The notes: a model not told the origin generated them from the sequence alone. A DNA stretch of 64,000 nucleotides from Bradyrhizobium genomosp. I (2014) (GCF_000261685.1 NZ_AJQE01000031.1:1-64000); one strand, 5' to 3'. Counted from the stretch's first letter, positions 23,722 to 33,363 are shown. Numbers and translations: made by a program.

Positions 23722-23748
23722 CCTCTCCCGCAAGGCAAGCGGGAGAGG
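23722..23748. repeat. hairpin repeat, possible terminator
   Basis: CCTCTCCCGC and GCGGGAGAGG form perfect 10-base arms around a 7-base loop. A related element occurs at 37360. It lies 45 bases beyond the stop of the ABC permease gene (minus strand) and may end that transcript, although no T run follows. Confidence 0.7.
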
Positions 23749-23793
23749 TGAGCTCCTCCAGCGGCACGCGGCACGCAGAAATGAATTTGCGCC

Positions 23794-24582
23794 CTACCCG
23801 CGCCCTTCCGACGCGGTCGGCCGCCACACCAGGAGGCGGCGCTCCGCGAGCGTCACCCCGAAATCGATCAGGATGACGAAGGCCGAGAGCACGAACATGC
23901 CGGCGAACACGCCGGCAACGTCGAACACGCCCTCGGCCTGCTGGATGAGATAGCCGAGCCCCGCCGCCGATCCCAGATACTCGCCGACGACCGCGCCGAC
24001 CACGGCAAAACCCACCGAAGTGTGCAGCGAGGAGAACATCCACGACAGCGCCGACGGCCAATAGACGTGCTGCATCAACTGCCGCTCGCTCATGCCGAGC
24101 ATGCGGCCGTTGTCGAGCACGGTGCGGCTGACTTCCTTCACACCCTGATAGACGTTGAAGAAGACGATGAAGAACACCAGGGTGACGCCGAGCGCGACCT
24201 TGGACCAGATGCCGAGGCCGAGCCACAGCGCGAAGATCGGCGCCAGCACGACGCGCGGCAGCGCGTTGACCATCTTCACGTAGGGGTCGAACACTGCGGC
24301 GACCAGCGGCTGGCGCGCGAACCAGAAGCCGACCAGCACGCCACCGAGCGATCCGATCACGAAGGCGAGGATCGATTCCGCCAGCGTGATCCCGAGATGC
24401 TTCCAGATGACGCCTGAAGCGAACCATTTCACGATCTGGCTGAACACATCGAACGGATTGGAGAAGAAGAACGGCGGCAGCAGGATCTTGCCGAATACCG
24501 GGACGGTCGACAGCGCTTGCCACAGCACGATGCAGACGACCGCGACCAGGATTTGCAGCGCCAACAGCATCAACCGCGACAT
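23794..24582 (-). CDS. ABC importer permease, nitrate/sulfonate/taurine type
   Basis: A 262-residue inner-membrane permease of the SsuC/TauC group, with six predicted helices. It carries the EAA-loop pattern KMVNALPRVVLAPIFALWLGLGIWSKVAL; typical members also end in a VGEYLGSAAGLGYLIQQA segment, present here. Its ATG overlaps the stop of the ATPase gene as TGATG (24580-24584), so the two are coupled. There is no binding-protein gene on either side, so the substrate is open; sulfonates, nitrate, pyrimidines and riboflavin precursors are all carried by this group. Confidence 0.9.
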   Translation of the reverse strand: MSRLMLLALQILVAVVCIVLWQALSTVPVFGKILLPPFFFSNPFDVFSQIVKWFASGVIWKHLGITLAESILAFVIGSLGGVLVGFWFARQPLVAAVFDPYVKMVNALPRVVLAPIFALWLGLGIWSKVALGVTLVFFIVFFNVYQGVKEVSRTVLDNGRMLGMSERQLMQHVYWPSALSWMFSSLHTSVGFAVVGAVVGEYLGSAAGLGYLIQQAEGVFDVAGVFAGMFVLSAFVILIDFGVTLAERRLLVWRPTASEGRG

Positions 24583-25400
24583 CAAACCGCCTCCGCCGCG
24601 TGAGCGGGTTGCGCGTAGCCCTTCATCACCTCGTCCTTCAGCACGCTCCAGATCTCGCGATGGAGCGCATGGAATTCCTTGTCCAGGCGCACCTCGAAGA
24701 TGTCGCGCGGGCGCGGCAGGCTGACGCGCCAGTCGCCGATGATGCGCGAGGACGGCCCGGCCGACATGATCACGACGCGGTCGGCGAGCGCGATCGCCTC
24801 TTCGAGATCGTGGGTGACGAACAGCACGGCCTTGCGGTCCGCATTCCAGAGATCGAGCAGCAGGTTGCCCATGACCTGGCGGGTCTGTGCATCGAGCGGC
24901 CCGAACGGCTCGTCCATCAGGAGAATCTTGGGATCGCGAATCAGCACCTGCGCCAGGGCCACGCGCTTGCGCTGGCCGCCGGACAGCATGTGCGGATAGC
25001 GGCCCGCGAAGGCACCGAGACCGACCGACGTCAGCCATTTTTGCGCCCGCGGCAGCGCATCAGTGCGCGGCGTGCCCTTGATCTCGAGCCCGATCGCGAC
25101 ATTGTCGAGCGCGGTCTTCCACGGGAACAGCGCGTCGGCCTGGAACAGGTAGCCGGCATCCCGGTTCAGCCCCATCAGCGGCCGGCCGAAAATCTGGACG
25201 CTGCCAGCGGCGGGCTTCAGCAGCCCGGCCGCGACGTTGAGCAGGGTCGATTTCCCACAGCCGGTCGGGCCGACGATGGCGACGAACTCGCCCTGGGCGA
25301 CCGCGAGATGGGCCTTCTCGACTGCCGTATAGACCCGCCCGTCCCCGAGGCGGAACGCGACCTTGGCATCTTCCAGCGCCACTGCCGTGGGCGTCGTCAT
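24582..25400 (-). CDS. ABC importer ATPase, nitrate/sulfonate/taurine type
   Basis: A 272-residue ATPase. Walker A GPTGCGKST sits near residue 44. The Q loop is in GYLFQADALFPWKT, the signature is LSGGQRKRV, Walker B LLMDEPFGPLD, and the switch histidine is in FVTHDLEEA. The GPTGCGKST loop and FQ..ALFPW are typical of the SsuB/TauB/NrtD group. It is first in a two-gene operon with the permease. It is divergent, across 129 bases, from a betaine-type importer operon, but the two systems belong to different families. Confidence 0.92.
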   Translation of the reverse strand: MTTPTAVALEDAKVAFRLGDGRVYTAVEKAHLAVAQGEFVAIVGPTGCGKSTLLNVAAGLLKPAAGSVQIFGRPLMGLNRDAGYLFQADALFPWKTALDNVAIGLEIKGTPRTDALPRAQKWLTSVGLGAFAGRYPHMLSGGQRKRVALAQVLIRDPKILLMDEPFGPLDAQTRQVMGNLLLDLWNADRKAVLFVTHDLEEAIALADRVVIMSAGPSSRIIGDWRVSLPRPRDIFEVRLDKEFHALHREIWSVLKDEVMKGYAQPAHAAEAV

Positions 25401-25529
25401 GGGCGTCCTCCGAATTCAGGCCGATGCCTTAGCCGCTCGCGCGGCCAAGTTCAATCAAGGCGCCAAGCGTGCTACGCATGGGCCCCGCCACCCCGCCCCT
25501 CAGAGGCAACCGAGCCGAGCGCACGCCTG

Positions 25530-26312
25530 ATGCCGTCCAGTCCCATGATCGGCTATGCACACGTCACCAAGAGCTTCGGCTCCCTCAAGGCCGTGAACGA
25601 TGTAACGCTCGACGTCGCCGAGGGCGAGTTTGTGGCGATCGTCGGCGGCTCGGGCTCGGGCAAGACCACGCTGCTGCGGCTCGCCAACCGGCTGATCGAG
25701 GCCGACGGCGGCACCATCACGGTCGAGGGCGAGGACGTGAGGAAGGTCGATCCGGTCGCGCTGCGGCGACGGATCGGCTATGTCTTCCAGAGCGGCGGGC
25801 TGTTTCCGCACTTGAGCGTCGCCGACAATATCGGGATCACGCCAAGGCTGCTGGGCGAGCCGTCGGCTGCAATCGCAATGCGCGTCGACGAGTTGCTGGA
25901 GCTGGTGCAGCTCGAGCGGGCCGCGCATCGCGACCGTCTGCCGGAAGCGCTCTCCGGCGGCCAACGCCAGCGCGTCGGCGTGGCGCGGGCGCTCGCGGCA
26001 AGGCCTCGCATCGTGCTGATGGACGAGCCGTTCGGCGCGCTCGATCCCCTCACCCGCGATGCACTCGGCGACGACTATCGTTCGCTGCATCGCAGGCTCG
26101 GCCTGACCACCGTGATGATCACCCATGACATGACGGAGGCGATTCTGCTCGCCGACCGCATCGCAGTGATGCGCGGCGGACAGCTGCTCGCGCAGGGCAC
26201 GCCCGATGAGCTCACCAGGAGCGGCGACGCCTACGTGCTGGAGCTGCTGCGCACGCCGCGGCGCCAGGTCGAGCGGCTGAATGCGCTGTTGCCGCAGAGC
26301 GGTGCGGCATGA
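25530..26312 (+). CDS. glycine betaine/choline-type ABC importer ATPase
   Basis: A 260-residue ATPase resembling OpuCA/ProV/YehX. Walker A GGSGSGKTT is at residues 39-47, with Q-loop YVFQSGGLFPHLSV, signature LSGGQRQRV, Walker B VLMDEPFGALDPLTR and switch histidine ITHDMTEA. It lacks the C-terminal CBS domains that many ProV/OpuA proteins use for ionic-strength sensing. The start may be 25530 or 25545. Its stop overlaps the next gene by the 4-base ATGA. The role is uptake of quaternary ammonium osmolytes or their relatives. Confidence 0.9.
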   Translation: MPSSPMIGYAHVTKSFGSLKAVNDVTLDVAEGEFVAIVGGSGSGKTTLLRLANRLIEADGGTITVEGEDVRKVDPVALRRRIGYVFQSGGLFPHLSVADNIGITPRLLGEPSAAIAMRVDELLELVQLERAAHRDRLPEALSGGQRQRVGVARALAARPRIVLMDEPFGALDPLTRDALGDDYRSLHRRLGLTTVMITHDMTEAILLADRIAVMRGGQLLAQGTPDELTRSGDAYVLELLRTPRRQVERLNALLPQSGAA

Positions 26313-27868
26313 GCCTCCTCGCCGATCCGCGCTGGGGCGAAGCGCTGGCGCATCTGCCCGACTATCTCGGCAACCATGTGCGGGTGAGCCTTGCCGCACT
26401 GGCGCTCGGTCTCGCCGTCAGCCTGCCGCTGGCGATCCTCACGCGCAATCGCCCGGCACCGCGCGCCATGCTGCTCGCATTCGCCAGCATCGTGCAGACC
26501 GTGCCTGGGCTGGCGCTGCTTGCGCTGTTCTATCCGCTGCTCCTGCTGGCTGCTTCCGTCGCGCTGGCCTGGTTCGGCGTTTCCTTCTCCGCATTCGGCT
26601 TCCTGCCGGCGATGCTGGCGCTGGCGCTCTATTCGATGCTGCCGGTCCTGCGAAACGGCATCACCGGGCTCAACGGCATCGATCCCGCGCTGATCGAAGC
26701 CGCCAAGGGCGTCGGCATGACCGGGCGGCAGTCGCTGGTCATGGTCGAGCTGCCGCTGGCGCTGCCGGTGATGATGGCGGGCATCCGCACCGCCGCAGTC
26801 TGGGTGATCGGCACCGCGACGCTATCGACTCCGATCGGGCAGACCAGTCTCGGCAATTACATCTTTGCCGGGCTCCAGACCCAGAACTGGGTGTTCGTGC
26901 TGTTCGGCTGCCTGGCCTCGGCCCTGCTTGCGCTCGCCGTCGATCAACTGCTTGGCCTGATCGAGAACGGCCTGCGTCGTCGCAACCGTCTGCGCGCAGC
27001 GCTCGGCTGCGCCGGGATCGCGGCCCTCGTCGCCGCAACCCTGGTGCCGACGATGGGGCGCTCCTCGCAGGGCTACGTCGTCGGCGCCAAGACATTTGCC
27101 GAGCAATATGTGCTGTCGGCGCTGCTCAGGGACCGTCTCCAGGCCGCCGGTCTGTCCGCGACGGCGCGCTCGGGCCTCGGCTCAAGCGTGATCTTCGAGG
27201 CGCTGAAGGCCGGCGACATCGATCTCTATGTCGACTATTCCGGCACGCTTTGGGCCAACCAGCTCCATCGCACCGACATCAAGCCGCGCGCGGTGCTGCT
27301 CGCGGAACTGAAAACGGCGCTCGCCAGGGACAACATCACCCTGTTCGGCGAGCTCGGCTTCGAGAACGCCTATGCGCTGGTGATGCCGAAGCAGCGCGCC
27401 GAGGCGCTCGGCATCCGCAGCATCGCCGATCTCGCCGCGCACGCATCGACGATGTCGATTGCCGGCGACTACGAGTTCTTCTCGCGACCGGAATGGGCCG
27501 CCCTGCAAAAGGCCTACGGCCTTTCGTTCCGCGCCCAGCGCCAGATGCAGCCGGATTTCATGTATGCGGCCGTCGCCAGCGGCGAGGTCGACGTAATCGC
27601 CGGCTACACCAGCGACGGCCTGATCGCGAAGTACGATCTCGTCGCGCTCGACGATATCAGGCACGCGATCCCGCCCTACGACGCCATCCTGCTGCTCGCG
27701 CCGAAACGCGCCGGTGACCAGCGATTGAAGGCGGCGCTGAAGCCGCTGCTCGGCAAGATCGACATCGCCACCATGCGCGAAGCCAATTTGCGTGCCAGCG
27801 GCAACGACGCGAACTCATCGCCGGATGCGGTGGCGAAGTGGCTGTGGGGAACGATCAGGCACCGATAG
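26309..27868 (+). CDS. fused permease and binding protein of betaine-type importer
   Basis: A 519-residue fusion. Residues about 1-230 are a BPD_transp_1 permease with six helices and the coupling loop GIDPALIEAAKGVGMTGRQSL. Residues about 255-519 are an OpuAC/ProX-type substrate-binding domain (VVGAKTFAEQYVLSALLRDRL, DLYVDYSGTLW, MQPDFMYAAVASGEVDVIAGY). The binding domain is tethered to the outer face of the membrane after a final helix (about 232-248, LGCAGIAALVAATLVPTM). Such OpuC/EgtU-like fusions are known. Together with the upstream ATPase this is a complete two-gene importer. The ligand could be betaine, choline, or a thiol such as ergothioneine. Confidence 0.9.
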   Translation: MSLLADPRWGEALAHLPDYLGNHVRVSLAALALGLAVSLPLAILTRNRPAPRAMLLAFASIVQTVPGLALLALFYPLLLLAASVALAWFGVSFSAFGFLPAMLALALYSMLPVLRNGITGLNGIDPALIEAAKGVGMTGRQSLVMVELPLALPVMMAGIRTAAVWVIGTATLSTPIGQTSLGNYIFAGLQTQNWVFVLFGCLASALLALAVDQLLGLIENGLRRRNRLRAALGCAGIAALVAATLVPTMGRSSQGYVVGAKTFAEQYVLSALLRDRLQAAGLSATARSGLGSSVIFEALKAGDIDLYVDYSGTLWANQLHRTDIKPRAVLLAELKTALARDNITLFGELGFENAYALVMPKQRAEALGIRSIADLAAHASTMSIAGDYEFFSRPEWAALQKAYGLSFRAQRQMQPDFMYAAVASGEVDVIAGYTSDGLIAKYDLVALDDIRHAIPPYDAILLLAPKRAGDQRLKAALKPLLGKIDIATMREANLRASGNDANSSPDAVAKWLWGTIRHR

Positions 27869-27956
27869 GCACAGTCGAGGGGGTGGCCGCGATGGGGAAT
27901 TCCGGCCACCCCCTCTCGCCCGTCTCCTGGAGGAAGAGAGGGCGATGCCGATCCGC

Positions 27957-28919
27957 TCACGCCCTCACCTCCTGCCGCTGGAACAGCACGTAGCTGAACG
28001 CGAACAGGATGATGGTGCCGGCAACGAGGCCGACGGTCTGCGGCCATGCGATCATGATGCTTTCGCCGAACGGAAGCGGCGCGCCGATCACGGCGCCGCG
28101 AAGTTGATCGAGGAACACGGGCCCGAGCGTACGCGTCGTCGGCGACAGCACGGCCAGCATCGCCTCGCCGAACAGGTCGTTCGGCGAAAGTCTCAGCAAT
28201 TCCTGCGTCCAGACAGCGGTCGCCGGATCGTTCAGGCCGAGCAGCGCATAGCGAGGATCGGACGGCGCAATCAACTGCGCCACGGCCGGGGCCAGCATCG
28301 GCCAGAGCACCGTCAGGAACAGCCAGATGCCCAGCGAGACCAGCGCCGCCGTGGCGGCCGACCGGAAGACTGTGGACAGCAGCATCGCAAGCGACAGCCA
28401 GACCCCAGCGTAGAAGATCGCCACGACCAAGAAGACCAGCGATCTTGCAATCTCCTCGCCGCCGGGAGGTACACCGAGGAAGAGCAGACCGAGACCGATG
28501 ACAAGCAGCCACAAGGCGGCAAGGCTGATGCCGATCGTGGCAAGCGCCGCAAGGAACTTCCCCATCAGCAGCGCGTCGCGGTAGATCGGCTGTGCCAGGA
28601 TGCGCGACAGCGTCCGCCGGCTGTGCTCGCCATTGACGGCGTCGAAGCCGAGCCCGATCGCCATCAGCGGAATGAGAAAACCGAGGATCGCGACGAAAGA
28701 CGGCAGCGGCGCCTGGTCGGTCGTGAACAGCCGCAGCAGGAGAAACGGATCCTCGGCCGTGGTCTGCCTGAGGCTGCTGATCGCCTCATAGAGCGCCGCC
28801 AAGGCCGTGAACACGATCAGGAGTTCCAGCATCAGCATCCGGATGCTGGAGACGTGATCGGCGAGTTCCTTGACGAACACGGTCGACAGTCCCTGGAACG
28901 GTGATCCCTCACGCCGCAT
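27957..28919 (-). CDS. ABC-2 type exporter permease
   Basis: A 320-residue inner-membrane protein with about six helices and a large loop after TM1. The pattern ([24 protein letters not shown], then DALLMGKFL) is typical of NosY/ABC-2 permeases. The frame is open to 29051, but MRREGSP at 28919 is taken as the start, giving an 11-base overlap with the ATPase gene. It forms the membrane part of a three-gene operon with the ATPase and a NEW3-domain surface protein. The cargo is unknown. Confidence 0.87.
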   Translation of the reverse strand: MRREGSPFQGLSTVFVKELADHVSSIRMLMLELLIVFTALAALYEAISSLRQTTAEDPFLLLRLFTTDQAPLPSFVAILGFLIPLMAIGLGFDAVNGEHSRRTLSRILAQPIYRDALLMGKFLAALATIGISLAALWLLVIGLGLLFLGVPPGGEEIARSLVFLVVAIFYAGVWLSLAMLLSTVFRSAATAALVSLGIWLFLTVLWPMLAPAVAQLIAPSDPRYALLGLNDPATAVWTQELLRLSPNDLFGEAMLAVLSPTTRTLGPVFLDQLRGAVIGAPLPFGESIMIAWPQTVGLVAGTIILFAFSYVLFQRQEVRA

Positions 28920-29895
28920 GACGAACGTCTCCCGCGGGCTGCGCCTGGAAACAGTGTGCATAGATTGCTTCGAGGCTCGGCTCGTCCACCGACAGCTTTC
29001 GCAGGGCTCCATCGACCGCGACAACGGCGCGGGCCGCGTCGGGCCGCACATCGCGCTCGGCCGTCATGCGGAAGCGGTCGTCCGCGAGGGTCTCCACCTT
29101 GGTCACGCCCGGGATCAGCGCAAGCCGCCGGGCGATGCCGGCCCCCTCGGCCTCGACCTCAACGACGAAGCCCGCGCCAAGCACCTTGACCGCAAGCTCC
29201 GGCACGGCTCCCATCAGCTCGATCCGCCCGGCCCGGAACAGCGCGACGCGATCGCAGACACGCTGCACCTGGTCGAGCATGTGGGAGGACAGCAGCACGG
29301 TGACGCCCTCGGCTTTCAGCTCGCCGATCAATCCGAGGAATTCCTGCGTCGCCTGCGGATCGAGCCCGGAGGTCGGCTCGTCCAGGATTGCGATCTCGGC
29401 GCGCTTCACGATGATCTCGGCCAGGCCCAGCCGCTGCCGCATACCACGCGAGAAGGTCGCGACAGGCTTGGCGGCGACCTCGGCGAGACCAACGCGGGCG
29501 AGCGCCGCCTCGATCCGTCCTGCCCGCTCGGCGCGGGCGAGGCCCATCAGCTTGGCCGTGTAGGCGAGGTTTTCAGCGGCCGTCAGCTGATCGTAGAAGC
29601 CGACGGCGTCGGGCAGATATCCGACACGCCGCTTGACCTTCAGCGGCTGCCGCGCCGGATCGAAGCCGAGCACGCTGACCTCTCCAGACGATATCTCGGT
29701 CAGGCCGAGCATCATCAGGATGGTCGTCGTCTTGCCGGCGCCGTTCGGGCCCAGCAGGCCGAACACCTCGCCGCGGGCGATGCCGAAGTCGACGGCGTCG
29801 ACGACGACGGTTCTTCCATAGCGTCTGGTCAACCCCCGCGCACTGATCACGAGATCTCGCCGCTCGTTTCTGGTCTCGCTCTGTTGCTCGGTCAT
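28909..29895 (-). CDS. ABC-2 type exporter ATPase
   Basis: A 328-residue ATPase of the CcmA/NosF/Nat type. Walker [10 protein letters not shown], signature FSRGMRQRL, Walker [10 protein letters not shown] and the switch histidine LSSHMLDQV are all intact. About 90 residues after the ATPase core form a regulatory C-terminal domain. The true start is 29895 (MTEQQSE), which overlaps the NEW3 gene stop by ATGA (29892-29895); the longer open frame is not protein-like. Partner of the ABC-2 permease that follows. Confidence 0.92.
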   Translation of the reverse strand: MTEQQSETRNERRDLVISARGLTRRYGRTVVVDAVDFGIARGEVFGLLGPNGAGKTTTILMMLGLTEISSGEVSVLGFDPARQPLKVKRRVGYLPDAVGFYDQLTAAENLAYTAKLMGLARAERAGRIEAALARVGLAEVAAKPVATFSRGMRQRLGLAEIIVKRAEIAILDEPTSGLDPQATQEFLGLIGELKAEGVTVLLSSHMLDQVQRVCDRVALFRAGRIELMGAVPELAVKVLGAGFVVEVEAEGAGIARRLALIPGVTKVETLADDRFRMTAERDVRPDAARAVVAVDGALRKLSVDEPSLEAIYAHCFQAQPAGDVRHAA

Positions 29896-31058
29896 CGGCG
29901 TCCGAACCTCGCTACTGCGCCCAGCATCAAGAGGAGTGCGAGGCCGATGACTCCGGCGCCCGCAACGCCCCAAACCGTCGATGTGGCGACGGTGATGCGG
30001 AACTGGCTGGAAGCACTTTCCCCGCGCGATGTCGCGCGGATGGTGGCCTGATAGTCGCCGGCCAGCGACTTGTCGCTGGGCGTGAGCAGCGCCTGCACCT
30101 CGCTGTCCTTGCCGGGCACGAGGCGATCGATCGTCGCCGGCTCGAAAGTCACCTTCCAACCGCTCGGCGCCGTGCCGGCCAGCGCGATGTTCTCGGCCGG
30201 TGCCGTGCCGGTGTTGGTGACGACGACCGGTATCGAGCTTTGCTTGCCCGCAACCGCACGCGCGCTCAAGAGGCCGTCGCGCCCGGTGATCTGGAGCTGG
30301 GGTTGGCCGACGATGTCGAGCGCAAGTTCGGTGGAGGCCGAGGTGTCCTCCGCCTTCACCGTCACCTTGACGGGGAAATGGCCCGCGTCGACGGTGGTGG
30401 GCGGACGCACCTTCAGCTTGATGTCCTTGGACTGCCCGGCATCGATGGGGATCGAGGACAGCTCCTGCGTGCCATACGCCTCGGTGAACGAGGTCTCGAA
30501 ATTGGTCGGCGCCTCTGCGGCGAAGCTTGCCACGAGGTTGCGGCCCGAATCGTTCTTGATCGAAAGGGTGTAGTCGAAATTGGACTTCGGGCTGCCGCGC
30601 AGCGAGGGCAGGCTCGACTTGACGGTTAGTTTCGCGGGCAGCTCCTTTGCGAGCGACACCGCGATCGGAAGCTCCGCGCTTGCACCCTGCCCTTCGGCCC
30701 GGACCGTGACGGTATGCGCGCTGAGATCGCTGCCGGCGGGCACGTCGAGCCTGAGCTGAAGTGCGACATTGCCATCAGCAGCGGGCATCGCAGCGCCGAC
30801 CGGCTGGCCGCCACCGAGCAGCGTCGCGGTCCAGCCGCTCGGCACGCCTGCGACCGAAAGCTGGTAACGTTCCGGCGCCAGACCGTAATCCTGCAAGCGC
30901 AGCGAAACATTGGTCGTGGTGCCGGGCTGCACGGTGATCGCCGGATAGTCGGTCATGAGATAGAGGCCCTTGATGTCGTGCGTGGCTTCAGCCGCATGGA
31001 CGGCCGGGCTCAGCAGCACGAGGGCAAATGCAAGACGCGCAGCATCAAGCGCTCGCAT
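29892..31058 (-). CDS. NEW3-domain protein anchored in the membrane, linked to an ABC exporter
   Basis: A 388-residue exported protein. A signal peptide (about 1-22, cut near AVHA-AEAT) is followed by three immunoglobulin-like beta domains of the NEW3/COG1470 type ([17 protein letters not shown], then [18 protein letters not shown], then [26 protein letters not shown] repeats). It ends in a C-terminal helix ([21 protein letters not shown]) with a basic stop-transfer end. It therefore projects into the periplasm. It is first in a tight operon (4- and 11-base overlaps) with an ABC-2 ATPase and permease. The function is unknown; a periplasmic accessory of the exporter is my inference. Confidence 0.82.
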   Translation of the reverse strand: MRALDAARLAFALVLLSPAVHAAEATHDIKGLYLMTDYPAITVQPGTTTNVSLRLQDYGLAPERYQLSVAGVPSGWTATLLGGGQPVGAAMPAADGNVALQLRLDVPAGSDLSAHTVTVRAEGQGASAELPIAVSLAKELPAKLTVKSSLPSLRGSPKSNFDYTLSIKNDSGRNLVASFAAEAPTNFETSFTEAYGTQELSSIPIDAGQSKDIKLKVRPPTTVDAGHFPVKVTVKAEDTSASTELALDIVGQPQLQITGRDGLLSARAVAGKQSSIPVVVTNTGTAPAENIALAGTAPSGWKVTFEPATIDRLVPGKDSEVQALLTPSDKSLAGDYQATIRATSRGESASSQFRITVATSTVWGVAGAGVIGLALLLMLGAVARFGRR

Positions 31059-31275
31059 GGACGATACTCCTGCAAGGAAGGTGGATCACGAATGGGCATC
31101 GCGCCGCCGGAAAGACGATGGTGACGGCGTGTCGGATGATGGGAGCAATCGTGACGAAGTTTTGGAAGTGGAGTGGCCCGCCAATTACAAGTCGGTGATT
31201 TCGGGCATATTCGGCTCAGACTTTAGTTCAAAAATTTCTGCACGAGGAAAAGATTACGAAGCCGTAATGCAAACG

Positions 31276-31291
31276 GGACGCAAGCGCGTCC
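31276..31291 (-). terminator. hairpin directly after the sulfatase-family gene
   Basis: GGACGC-AAGC-GCGTCC forms a perfect 6-base stem ending one base after the stop codon of the gene at 31293 (minus strand). It is followed by CGTTTGC, so the T run is weak. A second small dyad TTACG-AAGC-CGTAA (31253-31266) lies just beyond. Confidence 0.5.
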
Positions 31292-31292
31292 G

Positions 31293-33005
31293 CTACAGCC
31301 CCGTGATCATCCCCGCGTCGATCAGCAGCCGGTTCAGCCGCCGCGCCTCGGCGCCGTCCTTGCAGCCGTAGAAGATACCCTTGCAGCGGAGCATGATCTC
31401 CTTCTGCTCGGCGAAGGACGGGTCGAGCGGTATGCCGGCGGCCTCCTGGATCACCAGCGGCAGATAGGGGCCGTCGATCGTGTCCATCACGGCCGCGCTT
31501 TTCACCGGCTCGAAATTGGCGGCGTCGATCGCATAATAAGTCGCGTAGAGACGCGGATCGTAAGCGTCGAGCTTCTTGCCGAGTGCGCCCTCGTCGAGCC
31601 CGGGCTCGAGGATGGCAGGCGCGAACTCCGGCTGATGATCGCCGTAGCGCACAATCAGGAAGGGCTCGCCCGGAAAGGTCTTCTTCAGCCCGGCGACGAA
31701 AGCCCTGTACTGCTCGGCGCTCATGGCCTGCCGGCGCAGATATTCGTCGATGAACGGCGCATTGCCCGGTGCGCGCCAGTTCGGCAGCAGGTCGGGCCGG
31801 AACCGCGTCTCCCAGGGGAAATGGTTGGCGCCGAGATAGATGAAGGTGAACAGCGGCTTGTTCGGCGGCTGCTGGCCCATCAGCTGGAGCGCCTTGTCGT
31901 AGAAGAAGCTGTCAGGTTCGACATCCTTCGCGCCGAGGTTCTTCGCATCGAGAAAGCGCTCGATGCCGGTCGTCATCTGGAAGCTGCGCGCGCCCATGAA
32001 GCCGCCATAGGCGGGATAAAGCGACAGCGTATCGTAGCCGCAACGGCGCAGCGCCAGCGGCAAGCCGCGCTCGACACGGCTCGAGGCGATCCGCGTCACG
32101 AAATAGGCGAAGCGTCCGAACGAGCGCGAGGAGAGCCCTGCAAGCACGTTGTATTCGGTGAACCAGCTCGGTCCACCATTGCTCTCGGCCAGGAACGTGC
32201 GCTGCTTCCCGTCCCAGGACTTGAAGTGGCTGCCATAGCCCTGCGGCACCTTGATCCCTTGCGCGGCGCGGATGTCGAAGCTCGATTCATCATGGATCAT
32301 GATGATGTTCGGCCGGCGGCCGGCAGGATGGCAGGCATCGACGAGCGGTATGTTGAGCCGTTCATTGGTCGCAGCGGCCGCCTCCATGAAACCGTACTGC
32401 GCGAAGTCCGACACCGCGGTGACGCCCGAGCGGAAGAATTTCGAGAGATAGCCGTCGTCGTAGTAGCCGCGCCAGGCTTCATCCGGATGATAGAGCGAAT
32501 ACCCGACAAGCCCGGCGAGGCAGGCGAGCTTGCAGGCCAGCGCCGGCAGGCGGCGGACGCGGAACGGATCGAGCCACCACAGCGAATACATCAACGGCAG
32601 CGTGACGAGGCCGGCCAGGATCACCGACCAGCGCAAATTCGGGAAGATCGTGAACAGGAACGCGACGGTGTCGCGGTCGATCATCATCAGATCGATGAAG
32701 TTCACCGTCATCTGCACGACGTCGTGCTTGAGCCGCGACAGCAGAACCAGCACGACGACCAGGGTCAGCGATAGAGCGCCCGAGAGCGCCGGCCGTCGCA
32801 GCAGCGTGATCCAGAAGAAGTTCAGGATGCCCCAGGCGAGCGCGAAGGACAGGCGCGAACCGAAATCGGTCTCGGTCTCGAACATCAGCGCGAGCGCAGC
32901 GAGATGCGGCGCTGCAACCGCGAGCAGGCGCCAGATGCCGAGCGCGGCGACGCTCGCCAGCACGGCGGTCGTGGCAGAAGGACCAGGATTGGGCGCGGAC
33001 GCCAT
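31293..33005 (-). CDS. membrane sulfatase/phosphotransferase of the LTA-synthase-like group
   Basis: A 570-residue protein. The N terminus has about five membrane helices (residues 10-170). The periplasmic alkaline-phosphatase-superfamily domain starts near PNIIMIHDESSFD and carries metal-site motifs including NGGPSWFTEYNVLAGLSSRSFG, FIYLGANHFPWE and VRYGDHQPEF. Members transfer phosphoethanolamine or phosphoglycerol head groups to envelope glycans or lipids. The usual nucleophile Thr/Ser after the first motif is not obvious by eye. The start at 33005 (MASAPNPG) is chosen over 33101 because the extension is not protein-like. A PhoB-like box lies about 90 bases upstream. Confidence 0.8.
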   Translation of the reverse strand: MASAPNPGPSATTAVLASVAALGIWRLLAVAAPHLAALALMFETETDFGSRLSFALAWGILNFFWITLLRRPALSGALSLTLVVVLVLLSRLKHDVVQMTVNFIDLMMIDRDTVAFLFTIFPNLRWSVILAGLVTLPLMYSLWWLDPFRVRRLPALACKLACLAGLVGYSLYHPDEAWRGYYDDGYLSKFFRSGVTAVSDFAQYGFMEAAAATNERLNIPLVDACHPAGRRPNIIMIHDESSFDIRAAQGIKVPQGYGSHFKSWDGKQRTFLAESNGGPSWFTEYNVLAGLSSRSFGRFAYFVTRIASSRVERGLPLALRRCGYDTLSLYPAYGGFMGARSFQMTTGIERFLDAKNLGAKDVEPDSFFYDKALQLMGQQPPNKPLFTFIYLGANHFPWETRFRPDLLPNWRAPGNAPFIDEYLRRQAMSAEQYRAFVAGLKKTFPGEPFLIVRYGDHQPEFAPAILEPGLDEGALGKKLDAYDPRLYATYYAIDAANFEPVKSAAVMDTIDGPYLPLVIQEAAGIPLDPSFAEQKEIMLRCKGIFYGCKDGAEARRLNRLLIDAGMITGL

Positions 33006-33094
33006 CGACAATACGCTAAACTTCAACTCCGGCCCGGTGATGCCAAGCCGTCCAGCCGACCGGCCAGGGCGCGGCGCAGCCGGAAGCCTGCACC

Positions 33095-33123
33095 GTGTCA
33101 TAAAACTGTAACGGAACCGTCAA
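33095..33123 (+). promoter_or_regulatory. candidate PhoB box, three tandem half-sites
   Basis: GTGTCAT-AAAA-CTGTAAC-GGAA-CCGTCAA shows three 7-base half-sites at an exact 11-base period. The first two match the Pho box consensus (CTGTCAT-N4-CTGTCAT) in most positions. The box lies 90-118 bases upstream of the membrane transferase start (33005) but reads on the opposite strand. The complementary strand offers TTGACG (33123-33118) and TATGAC (33102-33097) as a sigma70-like pair with a 15-base spacer. The orientation lowers confidence. Confidence 0.45.
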
Positions 33124-33363
33124 GGACAGGCAACGCGCGGTGCGGTCCGACCTTGGCTCAATGTGAGCAAGCGGCGAAGCGCCGCATGGCGGCTGCCGAA
33201 GCCGCCCGGTCGTGCCAGGGCTTTGCGATCCCTGCGATGAACAGGTCGAGCACCCTCTGCTCAATTCGCAAGTTGCAGCGCAGCATCGATCAAAGCGCGG
33301 CCGAGATCACCGTGGTGATACGGCCCGGCTTCGGATGCGGGGCGGTGGGCCGACGTGCCGGCA

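Noticed and set aside
23393..25400. tusA plus orphan ABC importer as a sulfur uptake system
   Set aside because: tusA lies beyond a hairpin repeat and its own gap, and the importer has no receptor or sulfonate enzymes linked, so the functional link is not supported.
24600..25529. plus-strand extension upstream of the betaine-type ATPase
   Set aside because: The frame is open for over 300 codons before the ATPase but is antisense to another ABC ATPase; the family alignment begins near 25530.
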